Shown: one piece after another, positions 26,527 to 34,965 of the stretch
How positions within the stretch are numbered: the stretch's first letter is position 1
Layout: every line of letters begins with the position of its first letter
Assembly: GCA_025456085.1 (NCBI GenBank)
Contig: JALOLF010000007.1
Location: 1 to 61,564, forward strand
Source of the DNA: Acidimicrobiales bacterium
Lineage (GTDB): Bacteria; Actinomycetota; Acidimicrobiia; Acidimicrobiales; Acidimicrobilacustridaceae
Direction of reading: 5' to 3'
DNA: 61,564 bases
Translations under genes and position numbers: made by a program
Notes under the pieces: model-generated
The model's input: the letters and a program-made list of their open reading frames with translations, nothing else
What the model was told of the DNA's origin: nothing
Database searches by the model: none

Positions 26527-27708
26527 GTGACCGACGAGGAGCTCGTGCTCGACCGCTGCGAGGACCTGCTGGCTTCGCACCCGCCCGAGACCACCCCCGT
26601 CGAGGAGCTCCTCGGCGTGCAGTACGACCTGGGGCTGGCGTGGGTGCACTTCCCCGAGGGCTGCGGTGGCCTCGGTCTGGCACCCGGGCTGCAGAAGACG
26701 GTCAACGAGCGGCTGAGCGCCGCGGGGGTGCCGGTGGCGGCGTCGCGCAACCCCATCGGCCACGGCATGGCGGCGCCGACCCTCGTCTCCCACGCCAGCG
26801 ACGAGCAGCGCAAGCGCTACCTGCGTCCGCTGTTCACGGGCGAGGAGGTCTGGTGCCAGATGTTCTCCGAGCCCGGTGCCGGCTCCGACGTGGCGTCGCT
26901 GGCCACCTCGGCGGTGCGCGACGGCGACGAGTGGGTGGTGAACGGCCAGAAGGTGTGGACCACCCTCGCCCACGTGTCGCGTTGGGGCCTGCTGCTGGCG
27001 CGCACCGATCCGGATCTGCCCAAGCACCGCGGCATGAGCTACTTCGTGGTCGACATGCACGCCCCCGGCGTCGAGGTGCGACCGCTGCGCCAGATGACCG
27101 GCGAGGCCGAGTTCAACGAGGTGTTCTTCACCGACGTGCGGATTCCGGACGCCGAGCGGCTGGGCGAGGTGGGCGACGGCTGGCGGGTGGCCATCACCAC
27201 CCTCATGAACGAACGGGTCTCGATCGGCGGCGCCATCCCCCGCCGCGAGGGCGGCCTGATCCGCGAGCCGCTGGCCCTCTGGCGGTCCCTGCCCGCAGAG
27301 CGGCGTGACCCCGTTCGCCGCGACGAGCTCACCCGGCTGTGGATCGAGGCCGAGGTGCTGCGGCTCACCAACATCCGCTCCTCCCAGCAGCGCTCGAAGG
27401 GCACGCCCGGTCCCGAGGGCTCGGTCGGCAAGCTGCACGCGGCGGAGCTGAACAAGCGCCTGACCGCGTTCTCGGTCGACCTGCTGGGCGCGGAGGGCAT
27501 GCTCTACACCAGCTACGAGCTGGTCCGCCCCACCTCGGCGCTGGCCTGGGACTGCCCCCAGAAGGGCTTCCTGCGCATGCGGGCCAACTCCATCGAAGGG
27601 GGCACCACCGAGGTCATGAAGAACATCCTCGGCGAGCGGGTCCTCGGCCTGCCCGGCGACGTGCGCACCGACAAGGACCAGGCCTGGAAGGACGTGCCCC
27701 GGAGCTGA
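26527..27708 (+). CDS. Acyl-CoA dehydrogenase family protein (copy 1)
   Basis: GTG at 26527 follows AGGGGAG by 5 nt and gives 393 residues. WCQMFSEPGAGSDVASL is the FAD-binding signature 1 of the family, followed by VNGQKVWTTLAH and the C-terminal SIEGGTTEVMKNILGERVLGLP block. The protein would oxidise an acyl-CoA thioester alpha-beta bond and pass electrons to an electron-transfer flavoprotein. Its N-terminal domain is short and starts EELVLDRCEDLLASH, a feature shared with the paralogue at 33682-34902. No hydratase or thiolase genes are nearby, so the substrate chain is unknown. Confidence 0.88.
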   Translation: MTDEELVLDRCEDLLASHPPETTPVEELLGVQYDLGLAWVHFPEGCGGLGLAPGLQKTVNERLSAAGVPVAASRNPIGHGMAAPTLVSHASDEQRKRYLRPLFTGEEVWCQMFSEPGAGSDVASLATSAVRDGDEWVVNGQKVWTTLAHVSRWGLLLARTDPDLPKHRGMSYFVVDMHAPGVEVRPLRQMTGEAEFNEVFFTDVRIPDAERLGEVGDGWRVAITTLMNERVSIGGAIPRREGGLIREPLALWRSLPAERRDPVRRDELTRLWIEAEVLRLTNIRSSQQRSKGTPGPEGSVGKLHAAELNKRLTAFSVDLLGAEGMLYTSYELVRPTSALAWDCPQKGFLRMRANSIEGGTTEVMKNILGERVLGLPGDVRTDKDQAWKDVPRS

Positions 27709-27725
27709 CCGCGCCCGGCGGCCGA

Positions 27726-27742
27726 CCGGCCCGTCAGGCCGG
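27726..27742. terminator. Hairpin between convergent genes
   Basis: CCGGCC (27726-27731) and GGCCGG (27737-27742) form a 6-bp stem with loop CGTCA, overlapping the stop codon of the leftward phosphatase gene and lying 18 nt after the dehydrogenase stop. Confidence 0.5.
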
Positions 27743-28330
27743 GGGGTGCAGCAGGTGGCCCGCCTCGTTCAGCGAGCGCAGCGATCTGGTGCCGTCGCGG
27801 GCGACCAGGACGCGGGTCAGGCTCGTGTACGCCGGTTCGAAGAACAGGACCTGCTCCAGGCCGAGCACGTCGGCGGCGACCACGTTGATGACACCGCCGT
27901 GGCAGACCACCGCGACGCGCTCACCCGGATGGTCGGCCGCGATGGCGGCCACCGTGGTCAGGACACGGCGGCGGAAGGCCTCGATGTCGACGCCCAGCTC
28001 GTCCCAGCGTTGCGCGGCCAGGGCGTCCCAGCGGGGGTCGCCCGTGGCCTTGAGCTCTTCCACGGGGATGTAGTCCGCGGCGTCGCGGTCCCACTCGGCG
28101 AGGCCGTCGCGGCGCCGGGGGGTGAGGCCGACGGCGGCGGCGACGGGCGCCGCCGTCTGCTCGGCGCGGCGCAACGGGCTCGCGTAGACGGCGTGGAGGG
28201 GCTCCGTCGCCAACACCCGGCCCAGCGCCGCGGCCTGGCGGCGCCCCTCGGGGCTGAGCTCGGGGTCGGCGACGCCCCCGGGGACGACCAGGCGATGGGG
28301 CAGGGCGTGGCGGACGAGGACGAGCTCCAT
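27734..28330 (-). CDS. Histidine phosphatase family protein
   Basis: A 198-residue phosphoglycerate-mutase-like enzyme. LVLVRHALPHR at the N-terminus holds the catalytic His (RHA instead of the commoner RHG), YASPLRRAEQTA supplies the second Arg, and VAVVCHGGVINVV the second active-site His. These residues form the phosphohistidine pocket. Substrate could be a sugar phosphate, phosphoprotein or nucleotide intermediate; the sequence alone does not decide. TAGGGT lies 9 nt before the ATG. It is divergent from the small membrane protein gene at 28488. Confidence 0.88.
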   Translation of the reverse strand: MELVLVRHALPHRLVVPGGVADPELSPEGRRQAAALGRVLATEPLHAVYASPLRRAEQTAAPVAAAVGLTPRRRDGLAEWDRDAADYIPVEELKATGDPRWDALAAQRWDELGVDIEAFRRRVLTTVAAIAADHPGERVAVVCHGGVINVVAADVLGLEQVLFFEPAYTSLTRVLVARDGTRSLRSLNEAGHLLHPPA

Positions 28331-28339
28331 GGCGGCCGG

Positions 28340-28345
28340 ACCCTA
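28340..28345 (-). promoter_or_regulatory. Near-leaderless -10 element for the histidine phosphatase gene
   Basis: TAGGGT on the minus strand ends 9 nt before the ATG at 28330. Confidence 0.45.
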
Positions 28346-28487
28346 CCGCCGGGAGCGGGAACGGACGCGCCGTGCCGTGCCGTGCTGTGGCCGATGACAC
28401 GTCCCCCTGGCGTAATCCCGCGCACTCGAACGGGTCATGGAAGGTGAGCGATCCGCTGACCCCCCGGCCCGCGACGAGGAGCCCCCG

Positions 28488-28724
28488 ATGTCCACCACCT
28501 GGCCCGACACCACCACCGTCAGCACCCTCGAGCGGCGTCCGATCACGTACCTGCCCACGCAGCGACGCGCCGACTGGCCCTTCTGGACGCTGATCGCCCT
28601 GATCGCCATCACCCTGGCGGGTCTCGCCGTCGTGGCGGTGGACCTCTCCGACGACGCCCGGGCCACCGGCGCCGAACGCAAGGTCACGGCCACCACCGTG
28701 GTGATCGAGTCGGACGCCGGCTGA
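28488..28724 (+). CDS. Small single-pass membrane protein
   Basis: ATG at 28488 has GAGGAG 6 nt upstream, which favours it over the in-frame ATG at 28437. The 78-residue product has a polar N-terminus, a transmembrane helix at about 29-50 (WTLIALIAITLAGLAVVAV) and a short exterior or cytoplasmic tail. No family recognised. It lies just upstream of pyruvate kinase but has its own ribosome site, and the kinase has its own -10 element, so co-transcription is uncertain. Confidence 0.55.
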   Translation: MSTTWPDTTTVSTLERRPITYLPTQRRADWPFWTLIALIAITLAGLAVVAVDLSDDARATGAERKVTATTVVIESDAG

Positions 28725-28755
28725 GACGCGCACGGGCGCACCCGCCGCGGCGGGG

Positions 28756-28761
28756 GATACT
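28756..28761 (+). promoter_or_regulatory. Leaderless -10 element for pyruvate kinase
   Basis: GATACT ends 7 nt before the ATG at 28769 and matches the -10 consensus at four of six positions. No Shine-Dalgarno site is present. Confidence 0.5.
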
Positions 28762-28768
28762 TGGGGCC

Positions 28769-30205
28769 ATGGCCCGTCGCACCAAGATCATCGCCACCGT
28801 CGGTCCCGCCTCCGACGACCCCACCACGCTGCAGGCGATGATCGACGCCGGCATGGACGTGGTGCGCCTCGGGCTCGCCCACGGCACCCTCGAGGCCGCC
28901 CTCGAGCGCTACCACCGCATCCGTGGCGTGGCGGCCCAGGCACACCGACCGGTCGGGGTGCTCGTCGACCTGCCCGGCCCCAAGGTGCGCGCCGGGCAGT
29001 TCCCCGAGGCCGGCGCCACGCTCGTGGACGGTCGGCGCCTGCGCCTGGTGCCGGGCCGGGAGGCCAGCAGCGACGAGGTCGTCCACGTGGACTACGACGA
29101 GCTCGTCACCGACGTCCACGTGGGGGACCGATTGGTGTTCGGCGACGGCGGCGTCGTGGTGCAGACGATCGACAAGACGGCCGACGGCCTGGTGGCGACC
29201 GTGCTGCACGGGGGCCGGCTCTCCGGCCGACCGGGCGTGCACATCCCCGCGGACCGTCTGCGGCTCACCACCCCGACGGCCGAGGACCTGCGTCAGCTCG
29301 ACGCCTTCGTCGAGGCGGGGGTCGACATGGTGGCCCTGTCGTTCGTGCGATCGGCCCACGACGTGCGACGGGTGGGCACCGAACCCCATCCCCGCGGTCC
29401 CCTCATCGTGGCCAAGATCGAGACCCGCGCCGCGGTGGAGAACCTCGACGGGATCATCGAGGCGTCGGGCGCGGTCATGGTGGCCCGCGGCGATCTCGGA
29501 GCCGAGTGCCCCATCGAGGAGCTGCCCCACCTGCAGAAGGAGATCATCCAGCGCTGCATCGCCCTCGGGCGACCCACCATCACGGCCACCCAGATGCTCG
29601 AGTCCATGTTGCAGGCGCCGTCGCCGACCCGGGCCGAGGCGTCCGACGTGGCCAACGCCGTGTTCGACGGGTCCAGCGCCCTGATGCTGTCCGGAGAGAC
29701 GGCGGTCGGTGTCGACCCGGTCAACGCGGTGGCCACCATGGCCCGCATCGCGGAGCGGGCCGACCAGCAGTTCGACTACGTCGGTTGGCCGGAGCGGCTC
29801 TCGAAGCTGCGCGTGCACCCCACCGGCTCCAGCAACGACGAGGCGGTGACCGACGCCATGACCATGGCCGCCTGGCGGGCGGCGACCGAGACCGACGCCG
29901 CGGCCATCATCTGCCTGTCCCGGAGCGGGTTCACCGTGCGCTCCATCGCCCGGTTCCGTCCGCAGGCCAAGATCCTGGGGTTCTCCTCCAACGAGCGCAC
30001 GGTGCGCCAGCTCACCATGAGCTGGGGTGCGACGCCGTACCTGCTGGCGCCGACCGGCTCCGCGGAGGGCGCGGTGCGGGCCAGCATCGAGCAGTCGGTG
30101 GCCGCGGGCGAGGTCCGCCGGGGCGATCTCGTCGCCGTGCTGTCGGGCTCGCCGGACTACCCGGGTCAGGCCACCGACACGTTGCGCATCGTGCGCATCC
30201 CGTAG
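28769..30205 (+). CDS. pyk: Pyruvate kinase with altered cation site
   Basis: A 478-residue enzyme with the standard A, B and C domains. TKIIATVGPAS, KIE (metal ligand Glu), MVARGDLGAE and ITATQMLESM identify it with certainty; it makes pyruvate and ATP from PEP and ADP. The cation region is unusual: the usual RxNFSHG reads RLGLAHG (33-39), so the Asn and Ser that ligate K+ in muscle enzyme are Gly35 and Ala37, and the DTKGPEIR segment reads DLPGPKVR (67-74), with Lys72 at the position of Glu117. Lys at this position is known from K+-independent pyruvate kinases. Its stop codon forms the first half of the next gene's -10 element. Confidence 0.95.
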   Translation: MARRTKIIATVGPASDDPTTLQAMIDAGMDVVRLGLAHGTLEAALERYHRIRGVAAQAHRPVGVLVDLPGPKVRAGQFPEAGATLVDGRRLRLVPGREASSDEVVHVDYDELVTDVHVGDRLVFGDGGVVVQTIDKTADGLVATVLHGGRLSGRPGVHIPADRLRLTTPTAEDLRQLDAFVEAGVDMVALSFVRSAHDVRRVGTEPHPRGPLIVAKIETRAAVENLDGIIEASGAVMVARGDLGAECPIEELPHLQKEIIQRCIALGRPTITATQMLESMLQAPSPTRAEASDVANAVFDGSSALMLSGETAVGVDPVNAVATMARIAERADQQFDYVGWPERLSKLRVHPTGSSNDEAVTDAMTMAAWRAATETDAAAIICLSRSGFTVRSIARFRPQAKILGFSSNERTVRQLTMSWGATPYLLAPTGSAEGAVRASIEQSVAAGEVRRGDLVAVLSGSPDYPGQATDTLRIVRIP

Positions 30206-30208
30206 CGT
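30203..30208 (+). promoter_or_regulatory. Leaderless -10 element overlapping the pyk stop codon
   Basis: TAGCGT begins with the TAG stop of pyruvate kinase and ends 7 nt before the ATG at 30216, so the same bases serve as stop codon and promoter element. Confidence 0.5.
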
Positions 30209-30215
30209 TCGGCCC

Positions 30216-30662
30216 ATGTCCGACCGCCAACCCGTCCACCTCACACCATCGGGCCCGCCCGAGACCGTGCTGCCGCCCGCCGACCCCGACGCCAGGGCGG
30301 CACTGGACGCGGCCCTCGCTGCGCCCGTCGATGCGCGCCGGGCGGCGGTGGCCGCGATCGTGGCCCGTCGGCCCCGGTACCTGGACGCCTGGGCGGCGCT
30401 CGGCGACCTGGGCCGCGACGACGTCGAGTCGTACGCCGCGTACCGCGTCGGGTACCACCGGGGACTCGACACGCTCCGCCAGAACGGCTGGCGCGGGTCG
30501 GGCTACGTGCGCTGGCGTCACGACACGAACCGGGGTTTCCTCGCCGCGCTGGACGGGTTGCGCCGCACGGCGGGGATCATCGGCGAGACCGACGAGGAGG
30601 AGCGGTGCGCGCTCTTCCTGCGCCAGCTCGATCCCGACTGGCCGCCGCCCGAGCGGGCCTGA
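30216..30662 (+). CDS. DUF3151 family protein
   Basis: ATG at 30216 gives 148 residues. The sequence YRVGYHRGLDTLRQNGWRGSGYV, HDTNRGFLAALDGLRRTA and IGETDEEERCALFLRQLDPDW is the DUF3151 core, an actinobacterial family of small soluble proteins of unknown function, probably all-alpha. An N-terminal tail rich in Ala, Pro and Asp precedes it. Family members are often near central-carbon genes; here it follows pyruvate kinase but has its own leaderless promoter. It is convergent with the PH-domain gene, with only 3 nt between stops. Confidence 0.85.
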   Translation: MSDRQPVHLTPSGPPETVLPPADPDARAALDAALAAPVDARRAAVAAIVARRPRYLDAWAALGDLGRDDVESYAAYRVGYHRGLDTLRQNGWRGSGYVRWRHDTNRGFLAALDGLRRTAGIIGETDEEERCALFLRQLDPDWPPPERA

Positions 30663-30665
30663 ACC

Positions 30666-32198
30666 TCACCGGGACCGTCGGGGCAGGTCGCGCCGCAGCT
30701 CGTCGGCCGACGCCTCCGCCAGGTCGTGGAGGCCCGGCGAGCCGCCCGAGCCGGCGACGTCGAGGCGCAGCGTGGCCAGCCCGGCCCGCCGCTGGAAGAA
30801 CGAGCGCGAGCTCCGCGCGCTCTGCACGCGGGCGTGGGGCACCAGCTCCAGGCGGTGCACGAGCGCGCCGGAGGCGAACGCCGAGAGGGTGGGCGACACG
30901 CCGTGGCCGGCACGGCGGTGGGCGGCCAGGCCCCAGGGGACGCCGAGCAGGCCGAGCAGCAGGAACGCCAGCCCCCCGGGGAACGTGAGCACCGCGGGCG
31001 GCAGCAGGGGCAGAGCGACGATCGCCACGCGCCGCACGACGGCCCGTCGCCGGGCGCTGGCGGTGCGTGGCACCACATCCGGTGGCACCCAGCCGGCGTC
31101 GTCCATGAGCGCGGCCACGAACGCAGGGAGGTCACGGCGGGGCAGCGACAGGACCTCGAGTCGTCGGGCGGCGTCCTCACCGCCGCCGGTCGCCGCAGCC
31201 GAGTGGACGGTGAGCGAGACGATCCCCAGCGCCCGCCGCAGCGGGTTGTCGACCACGGTGATGCGCTGGACCCGTCGGCGCGGCACGGTGAGTTGGCGGA
31301 CCTCGAACAGCCCGTGGCGCAGGTGCAGGTCGTCGTCGATGACGCTGAGCCGGTAGCCGTGGAAGGTGAACAGCGCGCCGACGCCCTGGATCACCACCAG
31401 GACCGCCGTGCCGACCAGCACGAAGGCGAGCACCCCGACCGCGCCGAGATCGGGAGCGCCGCCGTCGGCCAGGGTCCAGGCGCCGACCCACACCGCGGCC
31501 AGCAGGCCCAGTCCCACGATCGCCACGGGGCCGGCTGCGGTCAGCACGGCCAGGGCCACCCGGCCCGCGTCCAGCTCCAGCAGGCGGCGCTCCACCGGTG
31601 GTGGCGGCGCCAGCCACGGCGCGGTCGTCGTCGCACCGGGTGCGCCCCCGACGGCGACGGCGCCGGTCGCTGCCGACGCACCGGGCGCAGCCGCGGGCCC
31701 GGCCTGCAGCGCGGCCCGCCGGGCCAGCGCCCAGGCCCGGAGCCGTTCGGCCGAGGCCAGGTCCAGCAGCGCCAGTCGCACGGTGGTCTGCTCGCCGCCG
31801 GCGGTGTCGATGCGCAGCTCGGCCAGGCCGAAGAGCTGGGCCAGGAAGCTGCGGTGCAGATCGATCTGCTGGATCCGTCCGTAGGGCACGACGCGGTGGT
31901 GGCGGGTGAGCACCCCCTCGTCGATCACCAGCTGGTCGGTGCCCACGTCGTAGGTGCGGAACCACCACTTCACGATCTGGTTGAGGCCGAACACCGTGAG
32001 GGCCAGCTCGAACCACAGGCCGCCGATGCCCTCGTCGGTGCCGCCGAGGCCTGCCTGCTGTTCGATCCAGGCCGTGGCCAGGACGCTGAGCACGGCGAAG
32101 CCGAGCGACGCGAAGCCGAACGCTGCGGTGAGGGGGCTGGTGCGACGGGCACCGGCGGGCGGCCGGTCGACGGGCACGACGGGCTCAGACGGCGTCAT
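30666..32198 (-). CDS. PH-domain membrane protein, YdbT-like
   Basis: ATG at 32198 gives 510 residues. It contains bacterial PH (bPH_2) domains repeated along the chain, each marked by a sequence like LTRHHRVVPYGRIQQIDLHRSFLAQLFGLAELRIDTAG, given here as VVPYGRIQQIDLHRS, then LTVPRRRVQRITVVDNPLRRALG and LELVPHARVQSARSSRSF, with membrane helices between them. That is the YdbT layout. The function is not established; in Bacillus the ydbST genes are linked to resistance to antimicrobial peptides. It overlaps the ydbS-like gene by 14 nt and forms a pair with it. Confidence 0.82.
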   Translation of the reverse strand: MTPSEPVVPVDRPPAGARRTSPLTAAFGFASLGFAVLSVLATAWIEQQAGLGGTDEGIGGLWFELALTVFGLNQIVKWWFRTYDVGTDQLVIDEGVLTRHHRVVPYGRIQQIDLHRSFLAQLFGLAELRIDTAGGEQTTVRLALLDLASAERLRAWALARRAALQAGPAAAPGASAATGAVAVGGAPGATTTAPWLAPPPPVERRLLELDAGRVALAVLTAAGPVAIVGLGLLAAVWVGAWTLADGGAPDLGAVGVLAFVLVGTAVLVVIQGVGALFTFHGYRLSVIDDDLHLRHGLFEVRQLTVPRRRVQRITVVDNPLRRALGIVSLTVHSAAATGGGEDAARRLEVLSLPRRDLPAFVAALMDDAGWVPPDVVPRTASARRRAVVRRVAIVALPLLPPAVLTFPGGLAFLLLGLLGVPWGLAAHRRAGHGVSPTLSAFASGALVHRLELVPHARVQSARSSRSFFQRRAGLATLRLDVAGSGGSPGLHDLAEASADELRRDLPRRSR

Positions 32199-32688
32199 CG
32201 ACCCCGGCCCGCACGAGCAGCAGGCGCCGCAGCGCGTCGGCGTGCTCGGCGGGGATGCCCGGCAGCCGGGCGTCGGTCGTGGCGGCCGCAGTGCGCAGCA
32301 CGAGGCTCGACAGCCCGAGGGCCCGCTCCACCGGCCCGCGCTCGACGTCGATCTGCTGGATGCGGTGGTAGGGCACCAGCGAGGCATGGCGGACCACGAC
32401 GCCGTGGGTCAGCTCGAGGGCGTCGTCCCACGCCGACCAGCACCAGGTGCGCCACTCCAGCACGGCGAGCACGGCGGCGAGCACGACGCCGACGACGCCC
32501 AGTAGCCCGACGCCGGCCGTGAGCAGGCCCGGCGCGCCGACCAGCGAGAGCACGACCACCGCCGCCACGGTGACGGCGAGCAACGGGAGCGCGCTCCCCG
32601 CCGCCCACACCACCCGCACCCGCGGGTCGAGGCGCTGGGGCGTGCCGTCGAGCAGCGCCGGTGGCGGAAGGGGAGGAACGGGCTGCAC
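32185..32688 (-). CDS. PH-domain membrane protein, YdbS-like
   Basis: GTG at 32688 gives 167 residues with two N-terminal membrane helices (about 25-70) and one bPH_2 domain containing ASLVPYHRIQQIDVERGPVERALGLSSLVL. It is the usual partner of YdbT and sits immediately upstream, overlapping by 14 nt. The pair faces the cytoplasm according to the family model. What triggers it is unknown; the sequence shows no regulatory motif. It follows the lipoprotein gene at 32716, with 27 nt between. Confidence 0.8.
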   Translation of the reverse strand: MQPVPPLPPPALLDGTPQRLDPRVRVVWAAGSALPLLAVTVAAVVVLSLVGAPGLLTAGVGLLGVVGVVLAAVLAVLEWRTWCWSAWDDALELTHGVVVRHASLVPYHRIQQIDVERGPVERALGLSSLVLRTAAATTDARLPGIPAEHADALRRLLLVRAGVDDAV

Positions 32689-32715
32689 GTCAGCGGTCGC
32701 TCGCGCGGGGACGGC

Positions 32716-33588
32716 TCACGCCAGCGCGTCCTCGAGGCGCGTCAGCACCGGGTCGATGGCGTCCTGCACCACCAGCTCGTCGGGTGTCGGCGGGTCCTCG
32801 CCCAGCTCCACCCCGAGGAACGCGAACAGGGCCAGGCCGCGGTCGATGCGCACGAAGCCGAAGGTCATGCCCAGGCCGGCCTCGAGCGACTGGGGCTCCA
32901 CCGTGGTGGAGACGGTGGCCTGCAGGCCCCACGCCACGGTCTCGTCGCCGAGATCCACGTCGAGCTCCTCGATGCGGATGTCGCTGATCTCCGCCGTGGG
33001 GTCGCCGCCGGTCTCGGACGCGAAGAAGCTCTCCAGGCACTCGGTGAGCCGGTCGTCGCCGAAGACCTCCATGACCCCCTCGGCCGTCTCGACGTCGCCG
33101 AAGATCACGACGTTGTTCTGGATGCCACGGATGGAGAGGCCCTCGTTCTCCTCCACCTCGAAGTCGGGCGACGTCGCCTCGGGGACGTCACGCAGGGCGT
33201 CCAGGAACTCGCCGTAGTCCTCGTCCAGGTCGGGGCAGTCCTCCACGAGCTCGGAGGTGTCCTCGTCCCCGTCGTCCTCGTCGTCGTTCGGGGTCGCCTC
33301 CCAGCCGGGCAGGTCGCTCTCGCGCAGCACGACGTCGTCGGCGATGGCCTGGTCCGCCTCGACGTCCTGGTCCGGCGCCTCCGTGTCGTCGGGCTCGTCG
33401 GTGGTGTCGGGCTCGTCGGTGGTGTCGGGCTCGTCGGTGGTGTCGGGCTCGTCGACAGCCCGTTCCTCGGAGGACCCGGTGTCGGCGGTCACGGATGCCT
33501 GCTCTTCGCCATCGTCGCTGCACGCCGAAGCGGCGACCGCCACGGCGACGAGCGCGAGGGACAGGGCACGCAGCAGACGTCGGGACAT
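32716..33588 (-). CDS. Secreted lipoprotein with acidic repeats, unknown function
   Basis: A 290-residue lipoprotein: the signal peptide ends in VAASAC with the lipid-modified Cys at 23. An acidic linker with several copies of a DEPDTT unit (about 45-67) leads to a soluble domain of about 200 residues with Cys residues at CPDL and LTECLES that may pair. The soluble part resembles the predicted-extracellular domain in other actinobacterial lipoproteins, but I cannot name it. TACTGT ends 6 nt before the ATG. Its repeat and architecture mirror the lipoprotein at 34966-35748, suggesting descent from a common gene. Confidence 0.75.
   Translation of the reverse strand: MSRRLLRALSLALVAVAVAASACSDDGEEQASVTADTGSSEERAVDEPDTTDEPDTTDEPDTTDEPDDTEAPDQDVEADQAIADDVVLRESDLPGWEATPNDDEDDGDEDTSELVEDCPDLDEDYGEFLDALRDVPEATSPDFEVEENEGLSIRGIQNNVVIFGDVETAEGVMEVFGDDRLTECLESFFASETGGDPTAEISDIRIEELDVDLGDETVAWGLQATVSTTVEPQSLEAGLGMTFGFVRIDRGLALFAFLGVELGEDPPTPDELVVQDAIDPVLTRLEDALA
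33388..33454. repeat. 18-bp tandem repeat encoding DEPDTT
   Basis: Three complete and one partial copy of an 18-bp unit (GTCGGGCTCGTCGGTGGT on the plus strand) lie in frame inside the lipoprotein gene, coding for the acidic linker. Copies are identical except at the ends, which is what recent slippage produces. Confidence 0.85.
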
Positions 33589-33594
33589 GCCGCG

Positions 33595-33600
33595 ACAGTA
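33595..33600 (-). promoter_or_regulatory. Leaderless -10 element for the repeat lipoprotein
   Basis: TACTGT on the minus strand ends 6 nt before the ATG at 33588. Confidence 0.5.
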
Positions 33601-33681
33601 GCGACCGGCACGTGCCGGCTACCGCACGCGGCGGGCGCAGTGCTAATCAATGGGCGCACCGACGTCCGAGGGGGAGCATCG

Positions 33682-34902
33682 ATGACCGACACCCTGGCCA
33701 CCGCCAGCGACGAGCAGACCACCGCCGTGCTCGAGGCGCTCGAGGACCTGCTGGCCGCGCACGACCCCGTCACCACCGATCGGGTCGTCTTCCTCGGCGA
33801 GCGCTTCGACCGTGGCCTGGCCTTCGTGCACTTCCCGGTCGGCTTCGGCGGCCTCGGGGTGCGGCCCGAGCTGCAGACGCTGGTCGAGCGTCGTCTGCGG
33901 GAGCGGCGCGCCCCGCAGGCCGAACCGGCCCAGTTCTTCATGTACCTGGCCGGACCCACCATCGTCACGCACGGCACCGACGAGCAGAAGCGCCGGTTCC
34001 TTCGTCCCATGTTCACCGGCGAGGAGCGGTGGTGCCAGCTCTTCAGCGAGCCCGGCGCCGGCTCGGACTTCGCCAGCCTGGGTGCCCGCGCCGTGCTCGA
34101 CGGCGACGAGTGGGTGGTCAACGGCCAGAAGGTCTGGAACACGCTGGCCCACCTCGCCGACTGGGGCATGCTCGTCACCCGCACCGATCCCGACCTGCCA
34201 AAGCACAAGGGCATGACCTACTTCGCGGTGGACATGCGCAGTGAGGGAGTGGAGGTGCGGCCGCTACGCCAGATCACCGGCGAGGCGGAGTTCAACGAGG
34301 TCTACCTGACCGACGCCCGCATCCCCGACGAGAACCGCATCGGCGCGGTGGGTGAAGGCTGGCGGGTGGCGCTCACCACCCTGATGAACGAGCGCACCGC
34401 CATCGGGGGCGGGGGCGGTGGAGGTGGCCGGGGGAGCGGCCCCATCGCCGAGGCGGTGCGGATCTGGAACGCCATCCCCGAAGCCGAGCGGCGCGCCGCC
34501 GACCGGGACCGACTCCTGCAGCTGTGGTGTCGCAGCGAGACGCTGCGTCTCACCAACGTGCGGGCCGGCGCCAACCGCAAGGCCGGCAACCCCGGCCCCG
34601 AGGGCTCCATCGCCAAGTTGGCCATGGCCGACCTGAACAAGCGCATCTACGAGCTGTGCATCGACCTGCTCGGCCCCGAGGGCCTCGTGGGCTTCGACTT
34701 CGCCTTCCGTCGCCCCGAGGAGCTGTCCGTGGACGGCTCGAACCAGGGACCCCGGCATGCGTTCCTGCGCTCGCGGGCCAACTCCATCGAGGGCGGCACG
34801 TCGGAGATCATGCGCAACATCCTCGGCGAACAGGTCCTCGGCCTGCCCGGCGAGCCCCGCGTCGACAAGGCGCTGCCCTGGAAGGACGTCCCGCGGTCCT
34901 GA
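33682..34902 (+). CDS. Acyl-CoA dehydrogenase family protein (copy 2)
   Basis: ATG at 33682 follows GAGGGGGAG and gives 406 residues. FAD-binding signature WCQLFSEPGAGSDFASL and the C-terminal SIEGGTSEIMRNILGEQVLGLP are intact. It is clearly paralogous to the enzyme at 26527-27708, sharing the short N-terminal domain, the VNGQKVWNTLAHLADWG block and the same order of motifs. A run of eight glycines (TAIGGGGGGGGRG) sits in the loop between the middle and C-terminal domains and is absent from copy 1. Substrate unknown. Confidence 0.88.
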   Translation: MTDTLATASDEQTTAVLEALEDLLAAHDPVTTDRVVFLGERFDRGLAFVHFPVGFGGLGVRPELQTLVERRLRERRAPQAEPAQFFMYLAGPTIVTHGTDEQKRRFLRPMFTGEERWCQLFSEPGAGSDFASLGARAVLDGDEWVVNGQKVWNTLAHLADWGMLVTRTDPDLPKHKGMTYFAVDMRSEGVEVRPLRQITGEAEFNEVYLTDARIPDENRIGAVGEGWRVALTTLMNERTAIGGGGGGGGRGSGPIAEAVRIWNAIPEAERRAADRDRLLQLWCRSETLRLTNVRAGANRKAGNPGPEGSIAKLAMADLNKRIYELCIDLLGPEGLVGFDFAFRRPEELSVDGSNQGPRHAFLRSRANSIEGGTSEIMRNILGEQVLGLPGEPRVDKALPWKDVPRS

Positions 34903-34965
34903 CCGCTGGCCGCGGCCGCCCGGGGATCGTGCCGCGCCGGGGCGGCGATGTGGCAGCCTGAGGGC

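Noticed and set aside
33388-33454. CRISPR-like array
   Set aside because: The 18-bp units are contiguous with no spacers and lie in frame inside a lipoprotein gene.
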